From Adiantum capillus-veneris (lineage: Eukaryota > Streptophyta > Polypodiopsida > Polypodiales > Pteridaceae): a stretch of DNA of 64,000 nucleotides. The stretch covers positions 53,961,905 through 54,025,904 of the forward strand of contig CM043962.1 in NCBI GenBank assembly GCA_014529385.2, read 5' to 3'. A model generated the notes under the pieces. That model did not search any database. It saw only the letters and a program-made list of their open reading frames with translations, and was not told where the DNA came from. This document shows positions 1-11,786 of the stretch, one piece after another (positions within the stretch are counted from its first letter, which is position 1; each line of letters opens with the position of its first letter). Made by a program: the position numbers and the translations under genes.

Positions 1-1245
1 GCTCTGGTAGATCCTTTGGTAGAAGGCGACTCAAGTAAGGCTTCAAGCGATAGCGGTTTACCTTCCTGGAGTGCTCTTTCCGATTCAAGTCCATAAGTTG
101 ATAGTAACTTGAATTGAAAGCCTTCTTGACTATGTATGGCCCCTGCCATCTTGTTTCAAATTTGGCATCAAAACGATTATCGAGTCGATTGTCATACCTT
201 AGCACAAGATCTCCTTCATTGATGCCTTTGTCCTTCAGTTTCTTGTCAAGCTTCTCCTTTGTCTGTGTGGCTTTCCTCTTATAGCACTCGAATGCTGCTT
301 CTCTTTTCCACTCAAGCTCAGCTAAGGTAAGAAGTCGATCCATCCATGCTTCTTGATCATCTTGTGTTGATTTTCCATGAAGTCGCATTGTTGGAATGTT
401 TAGCTCAATTGGCTGTAAAGCCTCTTGACCATAGACCAAGTGAAATGTTGTGAACTCCGTGGCTTCCCTATATGTGGTTCGATACGCCCACAAGGCACCA
501 TCCAAGAAGTCATCCCATAATTTTGTCTTGTTTTGCACCATCTTTCTAATGATTCCTGCAATGACACCATTAGCCTTCTCCACCAAACCATTTGACTGTG
601 GGTAGTATGGTGTGCTATGACGATGTAGAATGTGAAGCTCTTTACAAACTTCTGTGAGTAAACCCTTCTTGAACCCCGGACCATTATCCGAGACAATCTC
701 TAGAGGTGTGCCAAATCTACAACAAATATTAGTGTAGACAAACCTGCTCACTGTTTTCCCATTTACCCTTGCCATACTTTGAGCCTCCACCCACCCAGTC
801 ATATAGTCTACAACCACTAGAATGTAGAGTTTACCATTTTTTGTCCTAGGCAGAGGACCCATAGCATCAATGCCCCACTTTTCAAAGGGTCCATTTGCAA
901 GCACTATTTGCCTCGGGCCATGCACCAACCTTCTATTTCCATTTATCTGACAATTGTGACAGCTTTTACACCAATGTTGAACATCCACATGCAAACTTGG
1001 CCAAACATACCCCGCAAGCAAAATCTTCTTCACAGTTAATTCTTGGGCAAAATGACCACCACATGCTTCTTCGTGCAAACCTTTTAGAATGGCTGGAATT
1101 TCCTCAATAGTTGGTACTCTTCTGCACACTTGATCCCTCCCTCTTTGATAGAGGGAGCCTTCTAGGAAGAGATATGCGCTTGCCTTCTTCATGAGTCTCC
1201 TCTTCTGAGCCTTCGTGAAGTCTTGTGGAAACTCGCCTTCCAAAA
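1..1245 (-). pseudogene. Integrase of Tat-type element, partial (off window edge)
   Basis: A minus-strand frame stays open from about 1240 to the window start and encodes a Ty3 integrase. Near 1075-950 there is a zinc-binding HHCC region with GGHFAQ and CKSCHNC. The core carries the three catalytic acids in the contexts WGIDAMGP, VSDNGPGF and SNGLVEKANG, followed by the GALWAYRTTYR stretch. The C-terminal domain reads GPYIVKKAF and ends RYRLKPYLSRL near the edge. It is out of frame with the RNase H segment upstream, so a small indel lies near 1240. The acids themselves look intact. Confidence 0.85.
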
Positions 1246-2171
1246 TGTAGCTTGACAGTTGTTGCCACCATGATGACCTGCACTTCCTTCTCAACACATG
1301 TAACTACTTGTTGTGCAAGTAAATCGGCATCTTCATTCTGTTTCCTAGGAATATGATATAGTTGCACTTCTTCAAATTGATTAAACAATCTACGAATGGC
1401 ATGAACTTTTGTCCGTAAGCTTTCATTCTTGCATGCCCAAATGCCTAAAATCTGTTTAACAATGAGAAGTGCATCTCCCTTTACCATGAGACGTTGTATC
1501 CCTTGGCCAATGCACATCTTCAAACCATGAAGTAGAGTGTCGTATTCTGCTTCATTGTTGCTAGTTGAACCTGGTAGATTGACCTTCTCTTTCATGACCA
1601 CCTCTCCACTTGGGTTGAGCAATACTAGCCCTCCCCCTGCTTTCCCTGTGGCTCGACGAAAAGATCCATCAAAGAACAAGGTAAAAGCATTAGGAATACT
1701 TTTTGGTGGTGGCAATGGTAGGGTCTTTACTTGAGGCACCTTAATTTCCTTCTCATGTACCCTATAAGTGAGAATCCCTGCCAATTGTGCACGCACACTA
1801 TCTTCTACCTTGAAAGAGTATTGGAACTCTTGCAACTCCATAATCCACTTTGAGATCCTAGTACTAAGATTCATTTGAGATGACACCCAAGGGAACAAAT
1901 TTTCTGCAGTGAGAATTACAAAAGGTTTTGGTAGCAGGTAGGATTTAAACTTTCTCACCACAAACATGAGAGAAAGCATCATGAGTTCTGCTTCTGTGTA
2001 GTCTCTCTCCAAAGCATTCATGACCCTACTAGCAAAGTAGATGGGTCGCATCCTTGTACTGTGGGGATCTTGTTGTAGCAACAAAGCACCAATTGTTTCC
2101 CTTCCAACACTAGAGCTAACAAAGAATGTGTACTCCCAACAAGGAGGCATGAGTGTTGGGAGCTCTGACAA
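1104..2171 (-). pseudogene. RNase H plus archaeal-type second RNase H, Tat-type element
   Basis: The first half holds the usual Ty3 RNase H (SVGRETIGALLLQQ, then the VILTAE and EFQYSF segments). The second half starts at LFFDGSFRRATGKAGGG and carries a second RNase H fold with NNEAEYDTLL, GDALLIVKQ and QNEDADLLAQ, which hold the metal-binding acids. Two RNase H domains in series are known from Tat elements. The segment is in the same frame as the RT upstream, from which it is separated only by a TAA at 2178-2180. It loses frame near 1240, before integrase. It would degrade the RNA strand of the replication hybrid. Confidence 0.85.
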
Positions 2172-2177
2172 AATGAC

Positions 2178-3635
2178 TTAAATGTTACAAAAATACTCTT
2201 CAAGCTCATCAGACCATGCAAATTCTACTTGTTGTGTCAACTTTTGCAAAGGATGAAGCAACTCCGAGGCTAAGTGAATGAAGCGTGACATATACTTCAC
2301 CTTCTGAATGAAAGAGATGACCTCCTTAAGACTCTTCGGTGATGGGAGCTCAATAAGAGCCTTTGCCTTTGAAGGATCCACCTCAATGCCTTTATAGGAA
2401 ACCTTGTGACCGAGCAAGATCACTTCATCCTCACTTATGTGGCACTTGTCGGGGTTGAGTTGACCTCCCATGTCGTAGATCTTCTTTAAACCTTCTTCTA
2501 CCCTTTGTAGATGCAATGATTTTGAGCTATAAATGCAAAAATCATCAATGAACACCCTAATTGACTTTCCAAAGAATGCTTGAAACACCATGTTCATGAA
2601 ACGTTGGAATTTTGCAGGAGCATTTGTTAGACCAAATGGCATGACTCTAAAAGCATAACAACCCCAAGGAGTGATAAAGGTTGTTTTCAATTGATCTTCC
2701 AATGCGATACCTATTTGAAAGTAGCCTGAGTAGCCATCACACACAGTGTACTTCTCATGACCAGCTACCTCATTTAGTATCTCATCCTGAAATGGGAGGG
2801 AAAAGTGATCTCTTTTTGTTGCCTCATTGAGTGGACGGTAATCCACACACACCCTCCACTTTCCGTTTTTCTTAGGAGTGACAACAACGGGAGAGACCCA
2901 CTCTGAATTCTCCACTGAATAAATGAAACCTGCTGCTAGAAGCTTTCTTACCTCCTTGAGTAAAGCCTGCTCCTTGATGACTCCTAGCCTTCGTAGCTTC
3001 TGAGCCTTAGGTGTGGCCTCTGGCTTCAACTCAATTTTGTGTTGAACAGCATCTACTCCATGCACATCGGTGTAGTCTTTAGCAAAAAGCCTAGGAAATT
3101 TCCTTAGCACACATTTGAACTCCTCTCTTTCATCCTTTGTAAGTGTTGTAGATATCATACCTTCTAGCATTCTTTCATCTTCCACTTTTTGGTTCTCTTG
3201 GTAACCTACCTCCTCCAAACCTTGACAAGAGGTCTCTTGGTTGGTTGTCTTAAACCTTACCCCCATGACTTCGATGGAAGACTCCTCTTCAGTAATGCTC
3301 CCGCTACTTTCTTCTTCTGAAGTGTTATTGGTCCAACCTTCATCCGTCTCACTTTGAGATGATTCTTCATGGAGCTCCTCTTGGCGTTGCTCCTTCATGT
3401 CAAAGACAACCTTCTTATGATTGTCATTCCTACAAATTAGTTTTCCACTCTCCCAATCCTGCAAAGCTCGCATTTTCATTATCCATGGTCTCCCTAGGAT
3501 AAATGGGTAACCATTTCCTTTGGTAGACATGACATAGAAATCCACTGCCTTTTTAATGCCAAAGGCCTCCACAAAAACATTTTTACAAATGCCTACACAC
3601 CTAGCCTTGCTATTGTTTGCTATCTTTGGAGCCAA
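2178..3635 (-). pseudogene. Protease C-terminus and reverse transcriptase, Tat-type element
   Basis: It starts inside the protease (YPFILGRPWIMKM is the retropepsin flap-side and C-terminal block). An acidic linker follows, then a full RT: WVSPVVVTPKKNGKWR, CVDYRPLNEATKRDHF, MPFGLTNAPAKFQRF and the catalytic VFIDDFCIYS. The thumb includes ILLGHKV. Both aspartates of the IDDF box are present, unlike in the copy at 51.55 kb. The frame ends at a TAA (2178-2180) inside the connection to RNase H. The same frame stays open beyond it, so this is one nonsense mutation. The protease active-site aspartate is lost with the 5' truncation. Confidence 0.88.
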
Positions 3636-3802
3636 TGCATTCTCTCTGCATCAATGACAAGTAGTATGATGTTATGACCACGTCCAAAGATTTTTTTGTG
3701 CACCATGTAATCAAATGAATCTGTGTCAAATAAGATGATCAAGTAAGAGATAGCTTCTCATTAGGTTATGGGAGTGAAGAGGCACTACAAAAATAGAGAA
3801 AA

Positions 3803-4000
3803 GTGATATTAGTTGCATGTACCAATGATCAGATGACACAATTGGATTCTCTTTGTCATTCCACAGTGAATGAAGACGTTGATCTTAGAAGGTGTACAAA
3901 TGTGGATACCATAGAGAAAGGCAATGCCAAGGATTCAGAGAAAGAAGAAATTGATGAACCATTGGATGCAAGTGTTGATGCCATTCTAGAAAGTCTATAG
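3803..4000 (+). CDS. Small acidic ORF, uncertain
   Basis: Sixty-five codons, rich in Asp and Glu, ending with a hydrophobic tail (DAILESL). It is not recognised. The AT-rich DNA after the stop could be a 3' untranslated region, so it may be the last exon or a fragment of some gene or transposase. It may equally be chance. There is no neighbouring coding sequence to support it. Confidence 0.15.
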   Translation: MILVACTNDQMTQLDSLCHSTVNEDVDLRRCTNVDTIEKGNAKDSEKEEIDEPLDASVDAILESL

Positions 4001-4491
4001 GAAATAGGTTAACCTAACCACCCATGATATTACATCATTGATGTTTACATTGTTATTTTCATAAAAAAAACAAATTCCCATTTCAAATACACCCATGATG
4101 TTCAAAACATGCATGTTTAATTTGTTCTTTTTCTCAATTTATTTTCTTTCGTAAAATGTCAACGTGTGAGTTTGAGTTTTTCACAATAGATTAATTAAAT
4201 TAAATGTATGATATTATATGGATTGGCAAGTAGCACCCTACATATATGTGGTCATAAGATATATCATGTAATACTCTAAAATTAAGTGATCATATCGAGG
4301 AGATCCAAGGTAAATGATAAGAGAAGTGGCCTCTAAACACCTCTCAAGGCTCCCGTGCTACTCATAGGGTTGGAGGGTCTAACACAAAACACAACACACA
4401 TACCCCAAACACAACAACACACCCAAATACCTCACTCAAAACGTGGAAAAAATGTAGGGGCACCACCTAGTTTTTTTTAATCACAAACTAG

Positions 4492-4494
<3 letters not shown>

Positions 4495-4533
<39 letters not shown>
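4495..4533. repeat. GA microsatellite
   Basis: About 39 bp of uninterrupted GA dinucleotides. Confidence 0.97.
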
Positions 4534-4534
<1 letters not shown>

Positions 4535-5582
4535 ACGTTTCTTAGCCAACACCGTGAGAAACTTCAAGCATCCATACTCAATGCTTTAAGAAAATGAATG
4601 AGTGATATGAGTACCTCAACTGAAACAAAACCACGACCCATAGGCTAAACAAAAATGACACCACAATGGTTAGCATTATAGGTCCCATTCAACACAAAAC
4701 ACACACTCAAAACTTACCCACCCCATGCATTGTCTTAAGGCCAAGGGATCCCTCTCCAACTTGAAACCCTCTTACAATGGCTTACTCAAAGCAAGAGCTA
4801 CACACACAAAACATCAATCAAACAACCAAAAAAACAATAGAATGCTTGAAACACTTACAGTTGTGCAGATTCCATGATGTTTAGCAAACACAAGACAAAT
4901 AAAAACAACCATAGAATCAACCTCCAATTCCTCTCCTCTCTTCTCTTTGCTACCCTACAACCTTACGGCCATAGGGTGTCAATATAGAATCTCTAGAAAG
5001 CAACATAATCCACACAAAAGCATTTGGGATACCCTATGGCCTTAGGGTTATAAGGTATTGACATAGAATCTCGAGAGGGGCACTTAAACCACCCCATAGA
5101 TGCAAATTACTTAGCTCTCTATGGACACACCTTATAAAATATCACATGAGACTGTGTAGGCTTAAGGACATATGGTGGTTACTCTAGGTCACTTAAAGAC
5201 TCTTTAAGAGTTTCAAAAAACTTTTCCTAGACCAAACTTATGAAAGACGATATGGGAGAAGATACGCCAACTTATCGCCTTGGAATCATAGGGGTCATAT
5301 ACAATGGAGACGTAGACATTAGAAGATTTCAGAGGTCATTTGGAGGGACTTCTAATAATTCTATTTCTCTCTCTAGAAAATTTTCTTAAAATGCCTTGCA
5401 CTTATTAAGTAGGTTCAAAAATCACAACTAGACACTCTAAAAACTGAACCTAACTTTTTGACGATCCTTGAAACGGTCCCCTTTTCATTAATTGTGTGTG
5501 TCTTTTTTCATGACGTAGGCGTCGCTCATTCAATATGTTTTTTTTCATCACTAGAATGTCAAAAATCCATAGAACTATAAGC

Positions 5583-5890
5583 TAGTGTTAGAATTTTAAG
5601 ATTTTGACATTGTCAATGCATCCAAAACGCCCAAAAATCTACAAAATGAATGTCTACTTGCTCTTTTTTGACACCCAGAGAGGGAGAAAAATCCAAAAAA
5701 CTCCGAAAAAAGAGGTTTTTGTACATGGCATTGCTAACTAGTGTCAGAACTTAAAGATTTTGACACCGCCAATGAGCTTAAAACGCCTAAAAACCTAAAT
5801 AATGAATGTCTACTTGCCCTTTTCTGACATTCGAAGAGGGAGAAAAGGCCAAAACCCCCCTAAAAAGGGGGTTTCTGCTCACGGTGCACG
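5583..5890. repeat. Degenerate tandem duplication, period about 156 bp
   Basis: Two diverged copies begin TAGTGTTAGAA (5583) and TAGTGTCAGAA (5739). Both run through a shared AATGAATGTCTACTTGC block and a GAGGGAGAAAA block. No coding frame. Confidence 0.7.
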
Positions 5891-6487
5891 AGGGGAATTC
5901 CATTTTTGGGGATTTTCACTTTATAGTATCAATGCCCTATCAACCTAACACCATGCATTGGCTTATGTTCTTCAAAACAAGATACTTACTAATGGTGGCC
6001 AATAATAAGCATCCTAAGATCCTAAGGTTTTCAACAAGGCACTTAAGATCTCTTTATAAATAGATTCAAGAAAAAGAACCTGCTATTTAGAACAAATAGC
6101 ATTGTTTTTGAAATTCTTAAAGTGCCTTGATGTTATTAAAAAATGACACCTTATGACCTTTGGGTCCTAGGGATTCATTTGATCTTTGGCCACACTTTAA
6201 CAAAGTGTGGCTACATGAAGCCAGACTATTGGCATTGTGTGATCCTACATATGGCCACACTAGTTTCTTTACAAAAGAAAATATGATCCTAAGGCCAAAG
6301 ACTGGTATCTCATCTTCTACATCTGTGATTTGGCAACCCTCAGAATAGTACTAAAAGTTTTGAACTAGCATCAAAATGTGTTGTGCGTGTCATCTCGTTG
6401 CGCGCCCAAAGGCACCCACATAGTGCCATGATGTGCTTTCGCCATGGCCATAGCCAGACACATTGTTGAAAAGTGAAAGCTTTCCAT

Positions 6488-6779
6488 TCCAACATGTGAT
6501 TAGATCGGAGTTCCAAAAAGGGGATTACATTTTGGTGTATACCCTAAGACAACACTCCAAAAAACTTAAAAAGCAAGGGTGGGGCCTTTTGTAATACATG
6601 ATAGATCACAAAGTGGCGCCATCAAGCTTGCAACATTGGCCGGTGAGGAGATGCCTAATTGGATGAGTGGCTGCAGGTTAAAGAAATATCTTCTTCCGCT
6701 GACACCAGAGAAAATCCAAACAATACATGCAGTAGATCAACGAAGAAGTCAAGCCCATGATATCCAGGAACAGGAATAA
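6488..6779 (+). pseudogene. Integrase C-terminal domain (element E)
   Basis: The segment reads FQKGDYILVYTLRQHSKKLK, then after a small frame slip GPFVIHDRSQSGAIKLATL and WMSGCRLKKYLLPLT. This is the usual GPF/Y module and tail of Ty3 integrases. The last part is open from 6579 and ends at a TAA near 6779. Only the C-terminal domain remains; the catalytic core is absent. A retropepsin domain follows within about 100 bp with no LTR between, which is an unusual order. Confidence 0.8.
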
Positions 6780-6864
6780 CAAGAAGCCAAGATCATAATT
6801 TCAAAGCGAAAGGAGCGAGTAAACCTTCAGAGAAATAACCAATACGAAAACTGTACCAATTTCC

Positions 6865-7448
6865 CTCCAATAGCATCCATACAAACGGAGTCTACATGGT
6901 TAGGTGGCATAGATCTACGCATTATGTTGCAACTTGATGATGGTACCACCGAGCGCGCATTAGTGGACACTGGGGCCAGAGAAAATGTTTTCAACTACTC
7001 CACCTTTATGAAATTAACAAAAGAACCTCTGAATCCAAATACTATGGGGTTCAAAGTGGCAAACAAGGAACAATGAACAGCCTGGGACATGTAAATTTAC
7101 CAATAACTGTTGATGGAATAGTTTATCCCCATCAGTTTCATGTGGTAGAGGATACAGATCATAACAAAGCAGTTATTCTAGGAGTGCCATGGATGCACAC
7201 CTATCAAGACACACCAAATTGGTAGGATAATACCTTACAACTCATGCTAGATGACAAATCTTTCACCACACCATTTGTACAATCAGACTACATATGGGAA
7301 CCTCTCCAATTAACACCTGCTCCAATCCAGCGATGTTCTCAAATAGTGGTCAAGAAAATATGGGTAAAAAATCTCATTATGCAAACTCATCCAAAGAAAT
7401 TATGGATACCCAAACAAAATGGTACTACAAGTCCACCCAAGATGTATC
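6865..7448 (+). pseudogene. Retropepsin-like aspartic protease domain downstream of integrase (element E)
   Basis: The domain begins WLGGIDLRIMLQLDDG, then ALVDTGARENVF, the aspartic protease active site D-T-G-A. The C-terminal block is AVILGVPWMHTYQ, matching the ILGRPWM motif of retropepsins. It is broken by one frame slip near 7075 and one TAG after NW near 7223. A lysine/proline-rich tail follows and continues past B1 at 17210. In ordinary Ty3 elements the protease precedes RT. Here it follows the integrase tail, so this is either a rearrangement or a real extra domain. Confidence 0.78.
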
Positions 7449-7453
7449 AACCA

Positions 7454-8135
7454 CGTAATGGAATTGGCCTATTAACTTGAGAAAAGTGGAAATTAGAGAG
7501 AGTACTTTTGTGAAATTACTTTGTGAGCATAACAGGTGAACATAATTGATAGTAGCAACATGAACATAGCATTTAGTTAACTTGGCATGAACAATACTTT
7601 TGCAAGAGAGATAATCTAGAGAACATGACAACAGTTGAGGACCAGATTTATGTGGAGCCGGTCCTCCCTCCAATAGGCATTTGTATTATGATTTCTCCCA
7701 TCAAGAGAGACTTGTTACGATACAATCTTTGTGTTCCTTGAGACCTAGTTGATGCAATGAATATGGAAAGCTTCATGCATCACAAGCATAGCATAAACTT
7801 TGAGGAAAGCATTAGCTATCCCAAGCCTCAGTCCCAAGACCTCAAACACCTTCGAAGGTGGAGAGAGCTAGCAAGGAATGAGGGTAGGGAAGAGGAAGAA
7901 GAAACATTTCATAGAAAAAAGAATTAGTTCCTCACTTATCCTCACTCTTCTTTCTAGCATACATATTAGCATAGTAATGAGGATGGAGAAGATGTCAAGC
8001 TTAAGCATTGACGCATGGCTCTTGGTTGGATTTTCACTCCATAGCCAAGAGTGTTGGTGTAGGCTCTCAACCTCTCTACTTGCTTGGAGAAGGAGAGGGA
8101 GCTCTTGCACTTTGCACTTCTCACTTCACACAATG

Positions 8136-8169
<34 letters not shown>

Positions 8170-9027
8170 AGAGTATACCCCCTAAGCACGCACTCTACTT
8201 GATTTGGTCGACCCCCCCCTTGTAGCTCATGCTTGAAGCTCATTGGACCCCTCCGTGCCTAGCCAATCACAAGCAAGAGTCATACCAAGAAACAAGGGTA
8301 GCATTGGGACAAGTGTACCCCTTTCCCCTTTGAGAGAGAGGGCTTGATAAATGCTTAAACAATTAATTAAATCTTCTAAATTATCATTGGACCCCTTCGG
8401 TGTCCAACCAATAGGCTTCATGCACACCATGAGGGCAACATGAGGAGGAACTTGACAAGTGTCCCTTATGATTTCTTTGTACCAAACTTGCCTTGAGTGA
8501 GTGTGTGGGTGTTCTCTCTCATCCCCCCTCTTGTAGGGCTTGCCCCCTCCTTGTAGGGAATGATTTTGACTTTTGTACACCTCAAGCCACTTAACCTTGG
8601 CCCCCGTTCCCACCACAAGCTTGGCCCTTAAGCCCCTCAAGCTTGGGCCTGGTTCTTACTTCAAGTACAACCCTAGAATCTCAAGCATGACAAGCACCTC
8701 AAGCATCCCAATCATCAAGCACCTTAAGCGTGGGCCGGTATCCCACCTCATGGTAATCCCTAGCTTTCCTAAGGTCAAAGGATGTGTACACTAACTATTG
8801 GAGGTCTTCAATGAAGCTAACCCTAAGGTCTTATGATCCATTGGTTAGCCTTGCTCTTTGATAGATCATCTTTCATTTGGGTACCTTTACCATTGGCCCC
8901 GTGTTGAGATAGATCTATAAGCACATGTCTATATATTAACCCCTGTTCCTGTTTATTCTCCCACATTAAATGATCAGTTTAATATGAGAAAATCATTTGG
9001 GTTGGTTAGATATTAGATTTTATGACA
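7454..9027 (-). repeat. 3' LTR of B1
   Basis: It aligns in reverse with the LTR at 53539-55132. The terminal ATGACA at 9022-9027 is the complement of the family's TGTCAT start. The outer end is CGTAATGG, where the other B1 LTR has TGTGATGG. It contains a 29-bp GT tract (8139-8167) and repeated ATTGG/CCAAT motifs. ORFs here are LTR shadows. Confidence 0.9.
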
Positions 9028-9404
9028 TTACCTCTCTCTTGAAATCATAGTCGTCCTCGAATATGAGGTAGAAGAGATAAAGCTTTAGTCATTAGTCAAT
9101 CTTACTTAGCGGGTAGAGGATCCCTTTTTACCCTACAACATATTTCCAAGATAGATGACTAATCCATTTGGTGCTTGGGAGACGTAGCTGCTGCAAGCAT
9201 GTCTACTCCTTAGTCCATTTTAAGTAGAGTGACAAATTCTATTTGGTGTTTGAGAGACGTCATCATCACAAACATGATTCTAAGCATGCATACTATTTAA
9301 ATTTGTGCATAATTAAAAAGAGAACTAGTCTTATAAGAAAAAACCATGGGTCATTTAAAAGAAATTAGTACATTTGCTTACTCTAATGTAGCATTGTAAG
9401 CATT
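9028..9404 (-). other. Polypurine tract and 3' untranslated region of B1
   Basis: Complement of AAGAGAGAGGTAA (9028-9040) lies next to the LTR, as in the intact family copy, and would prime plus-strand DNA synthesis. The next 360 bp match the 3' leader of the intact copy and hold no gene. Confidence 0.8.
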
Positions 9405-9977
9405 GACAAGGTTCATACTATCCTTAAGGTGTATTCCTTGCATCCATCTAGCTTCTTCAAAAGGATAATTTTTTAACTTAATAAGATACCATCGGATAAT
9501 CTTACCATGTCATAGTACCTTGTCTTCATGCCGAAGAATAGCTTCAAGTTGTAGCACCTATTCTTGGTCTTCAACTTCAGGAGGGTCTTCAATGATTGGT
9601 TCACTTGGTGGCTCTCCTTTGTAGGGCTTAAGTAGACTCACATGAAAGGCATTGTGTATGAGACAATGGTTGGGCAACTTGAGTTGGTAAGCCGTCTCAT
9701 TGATGGGCTTCGAGATTTGTAAAGGACCATAGTATCTTTTTGCTAGCTTAACATAATACTTTTGATGACCCGTAGGATTTTTTCCCATCATTTGCCTCAA
9801 TCGAGCCTTAGGAAACTTAAGTGAGACACAATCATTTTCTTTGAATGTTAAGGCCCTTCTGAGCTTGTCAGCAACATCTTTTTGCCTTTTGTTGAGATAT
9901 GGATATAGCCTCCTTAATCTTTTGAAAAGATTCTTGTAGGTAACGGCTATACTCATCGGCAACAAAGACCTTCCCAT
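9405..9977 (-). pseudogene. Integrase tail and chromodomain of B1
   Basis: Open from 9977 down to 9558: a helical segment, the GPLQISKPINETAYQLKLPN tail block and HNAFHVSLLKPYKGE, then an acidic linker. The chromodomain follows in degenerate form (9405-9540), recognisable by YLIK..NYPFE.ARWMQGI-type residues, with a stop in the linker. Chromodomains in this position mark chromoviruses and are thought to steer insertion into heterochromatin. Confidence 0.8.
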
Positions 9978-10624
9978 GTGATATGAAGAGAGTTGCCATT
10001 TGGTGTGCCTTAATAGTATTTTTGATAGGAATTAAGCGTGCTTGCTTGCTAAACCTATCAACTATTGTCCATATTCCCATGGATAGACTTGGGCAATCCA
10101 AAGATAAAATCCATGGATATACTCTCCCATGGTGAATTTGGGATAGGCAATGGTTGGAGTAATCCACGTTGCTTCCCTCTATCAAACTTGGTCTTTTGGC
10201 ATAATACACATTTTGAAACATACTCTCGTATGTCCACTTTCATGGTAGGCCAATATAAATATGTCTCTACTCCTTAAAGAGTAGGTTGAATACCTCTATG
10301 CCCCACATAGGGAGGAGCATGGGATTCATACATAACTTTTTCACGAAGGGAATCGGTAACACATAGCCTATTGCCGTGGAGAAGAGAACCATCCCTCAAG
10401 GTGAATGGTTCCTCTTTATTCCCCAAAGCAAGGGCTGACATAATGTCTCTAAAGTCACGGTCAATAGCATACTCATCTATCATAGAGGATAGATCATTGT
10501 GAGTAGCTATAGACACCACATTAACTTTTGGTCGTCGTGAAAGTACATCGATCACTTGATTGTGCTTACCAGTAATGTGAGCAATATGGAAATTGAATTG
10601 CGAAAGAAAATTTTTCCACCTCAT
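9978..10624 (-). pseudogene. Integrase zinc domain and core of B1, with internal deletion
   Basis: The zinc domain is present (GHRGIQPTL, then CVLCQKTKFDRGKQ), as is the first catalytic acid ([11 protein letters not shown]). After ATLFIS the sequence jumps to HGKVFVADEY. Relative to the intact copy about 120 codons are gone, including the second Asp and the Glu of the D,D35E triad. The join falls at a shared CATGG/HG site. The product could not catalyse strand transfer. Several frame slips are present. Confidence 0.85.
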
Positions 10625-11760
10625 TTATTTGTTGGAAAGCTTGGTTTGCGTCATGAAATACTTGAGACTTTAGTGGTCGGTTCATAGATTACATGGAGTT
10701 CCCAATAAATAGTGCTTCCATGTGTCTAGGGCATGTAGAATAGCTAAAAGCTCTTTCTTATAAATGCCCAAGATTCGCTCATCGGTATTGGGCCTTCGGT
10801 TCTCATATGCTATGGCATGCCCTTCTTGAAGCAAAACTGGTCCAAGGCAATCACCACAAGCATCACATTGGACCTCAAATGGCTTTGAGAGATCTAGAAT
10901 CATGAGTACTGGTTGAGAGGTAAGCTTTTCTTTGAGCTTATCAAAATCATTTTGCTCCTTAGCAGTCCATACATACTTAACGTTCTTCTTGGTTAAGCCA
11001 TGTAGTGGTCCTACTATTTAAGAGAATTTTGCTACGAAGCATCTATAGTATGTGCACATACAAATAAAGCTTCTTAGCTCATGTAGATTCCTTGGATTAG
11101 GTCAAGCTTTTATTATCTCTAACTTTGATGGATCCATACAAATACCATCTTGAGAGATAATATGACCTAGGTATTGAATCTCTTGAAGGAAAAATCCACT
11201 TTTCTTTTGGTTTACAAAAAGCTTGTTCTCCTTCAATGCTTGAAAAATCACTTGGAGATCTTGCTTATGTTCTTCCAAAGACATGGAGTAGATGATGATA
11301 TTATCAAAGAACACTCCAGTGAATTTGCAATAAGGTCTAAATTTTTTCTCCATTAGACAATTGAACATAGCTAGTGCATTAGATATCCATAAAGACCAAA
11401 CGTTCTGCAAAACACGGTCTTTAGGATATCTTCATCCACTATCTTTATTTGATGATAGCCACTTTTAAGGTCAATCTTCCTACTGAAGTAGGTGGAGGCT
11501 TGTAGCTTATTAAATAGATCTTCTACCGGAGGCACAAGAAATTTGTTTTTGATAGTGATATGGTTTCGTACTCGATAGTCCACACACATACAATATGTAT
11601 CATCTTTCTTTTGCACTAAAAGGATTGGAGAACAAAAGGGAGAGAAACTAGGCCTCACCATCCCTTTGTCTACAATTTCTTGTACTTGCCTCATGATCTC
11701 CTCTTGTTGAGCTTGTGAGACTTGATAAGGAGGCTTGTTAGGTGGTGAGCTACTGGAAGG
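10625..11760 (-). pseudogene. RT and RNase H of B1
   Basis: RT pieces lie at 11371-11694 (QKKDDTYCMCVDYRVRNHI) and 11102-11410. The catalytic box reads FFDNIIIYS, so the second aspartate is Asn. RNase H is at 10682-10903 (VQCDACGDCLGPVLLQEGH). The frames shift between the pieces. The loss of a catalytic Asp and the frame breaks make it inactive. Confidence 0.87.
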
Positions 11761-11786
11761 AGCTCAATGCGAAGGTCATCATCCCC

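Larger units (their letters stand above)
1..3645 (-). mobile_element. Ty3/gypsy Tat-type LTR element, truncated (copy A)
   Basis: Internal part of a minus-strand Ty3/gypsy element. Read on the minus strand it runs protease C-terminus, RT, RNase H, a second (archaeal-type) RNase H, then integrase, which runs off the left window edge. The order and the dual RNase H match the plant Tat lineage. The same family occurs at 37.6-41.9 kb and 46.5-64 kb. Homology to the copy at 50.4 kb stops near 3645, so the gag, the protease active site and the 5' LTR are missing. One nonsense codon and one frameshift break the polyprotein. Confidence 0.88.
3646..6487. other. AT-rich stretch without recognised genes
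   Basis: Nothing here resembles a known coding domain. It contains a small acidic ORF (3803-4000), a GA tract, a degenerate tandem repeat at 5583-5890, and short repeats of a CCTATGGCCTTAGGGT-like phrase near 4966-5060. No LTR pair or target duplication was found. The left end of element E, including its 5' LTR, should lie in or beyond this stretch but is not visible. Confidence 0.5.

Noticed and set aside
8227-8640. 137-codon minus-strand ORF
   Set aside because: Lies wholly inside the 3' LTR of B1; a partly similar frame appears in the other LTR at 16576-16845 and no domain is present.
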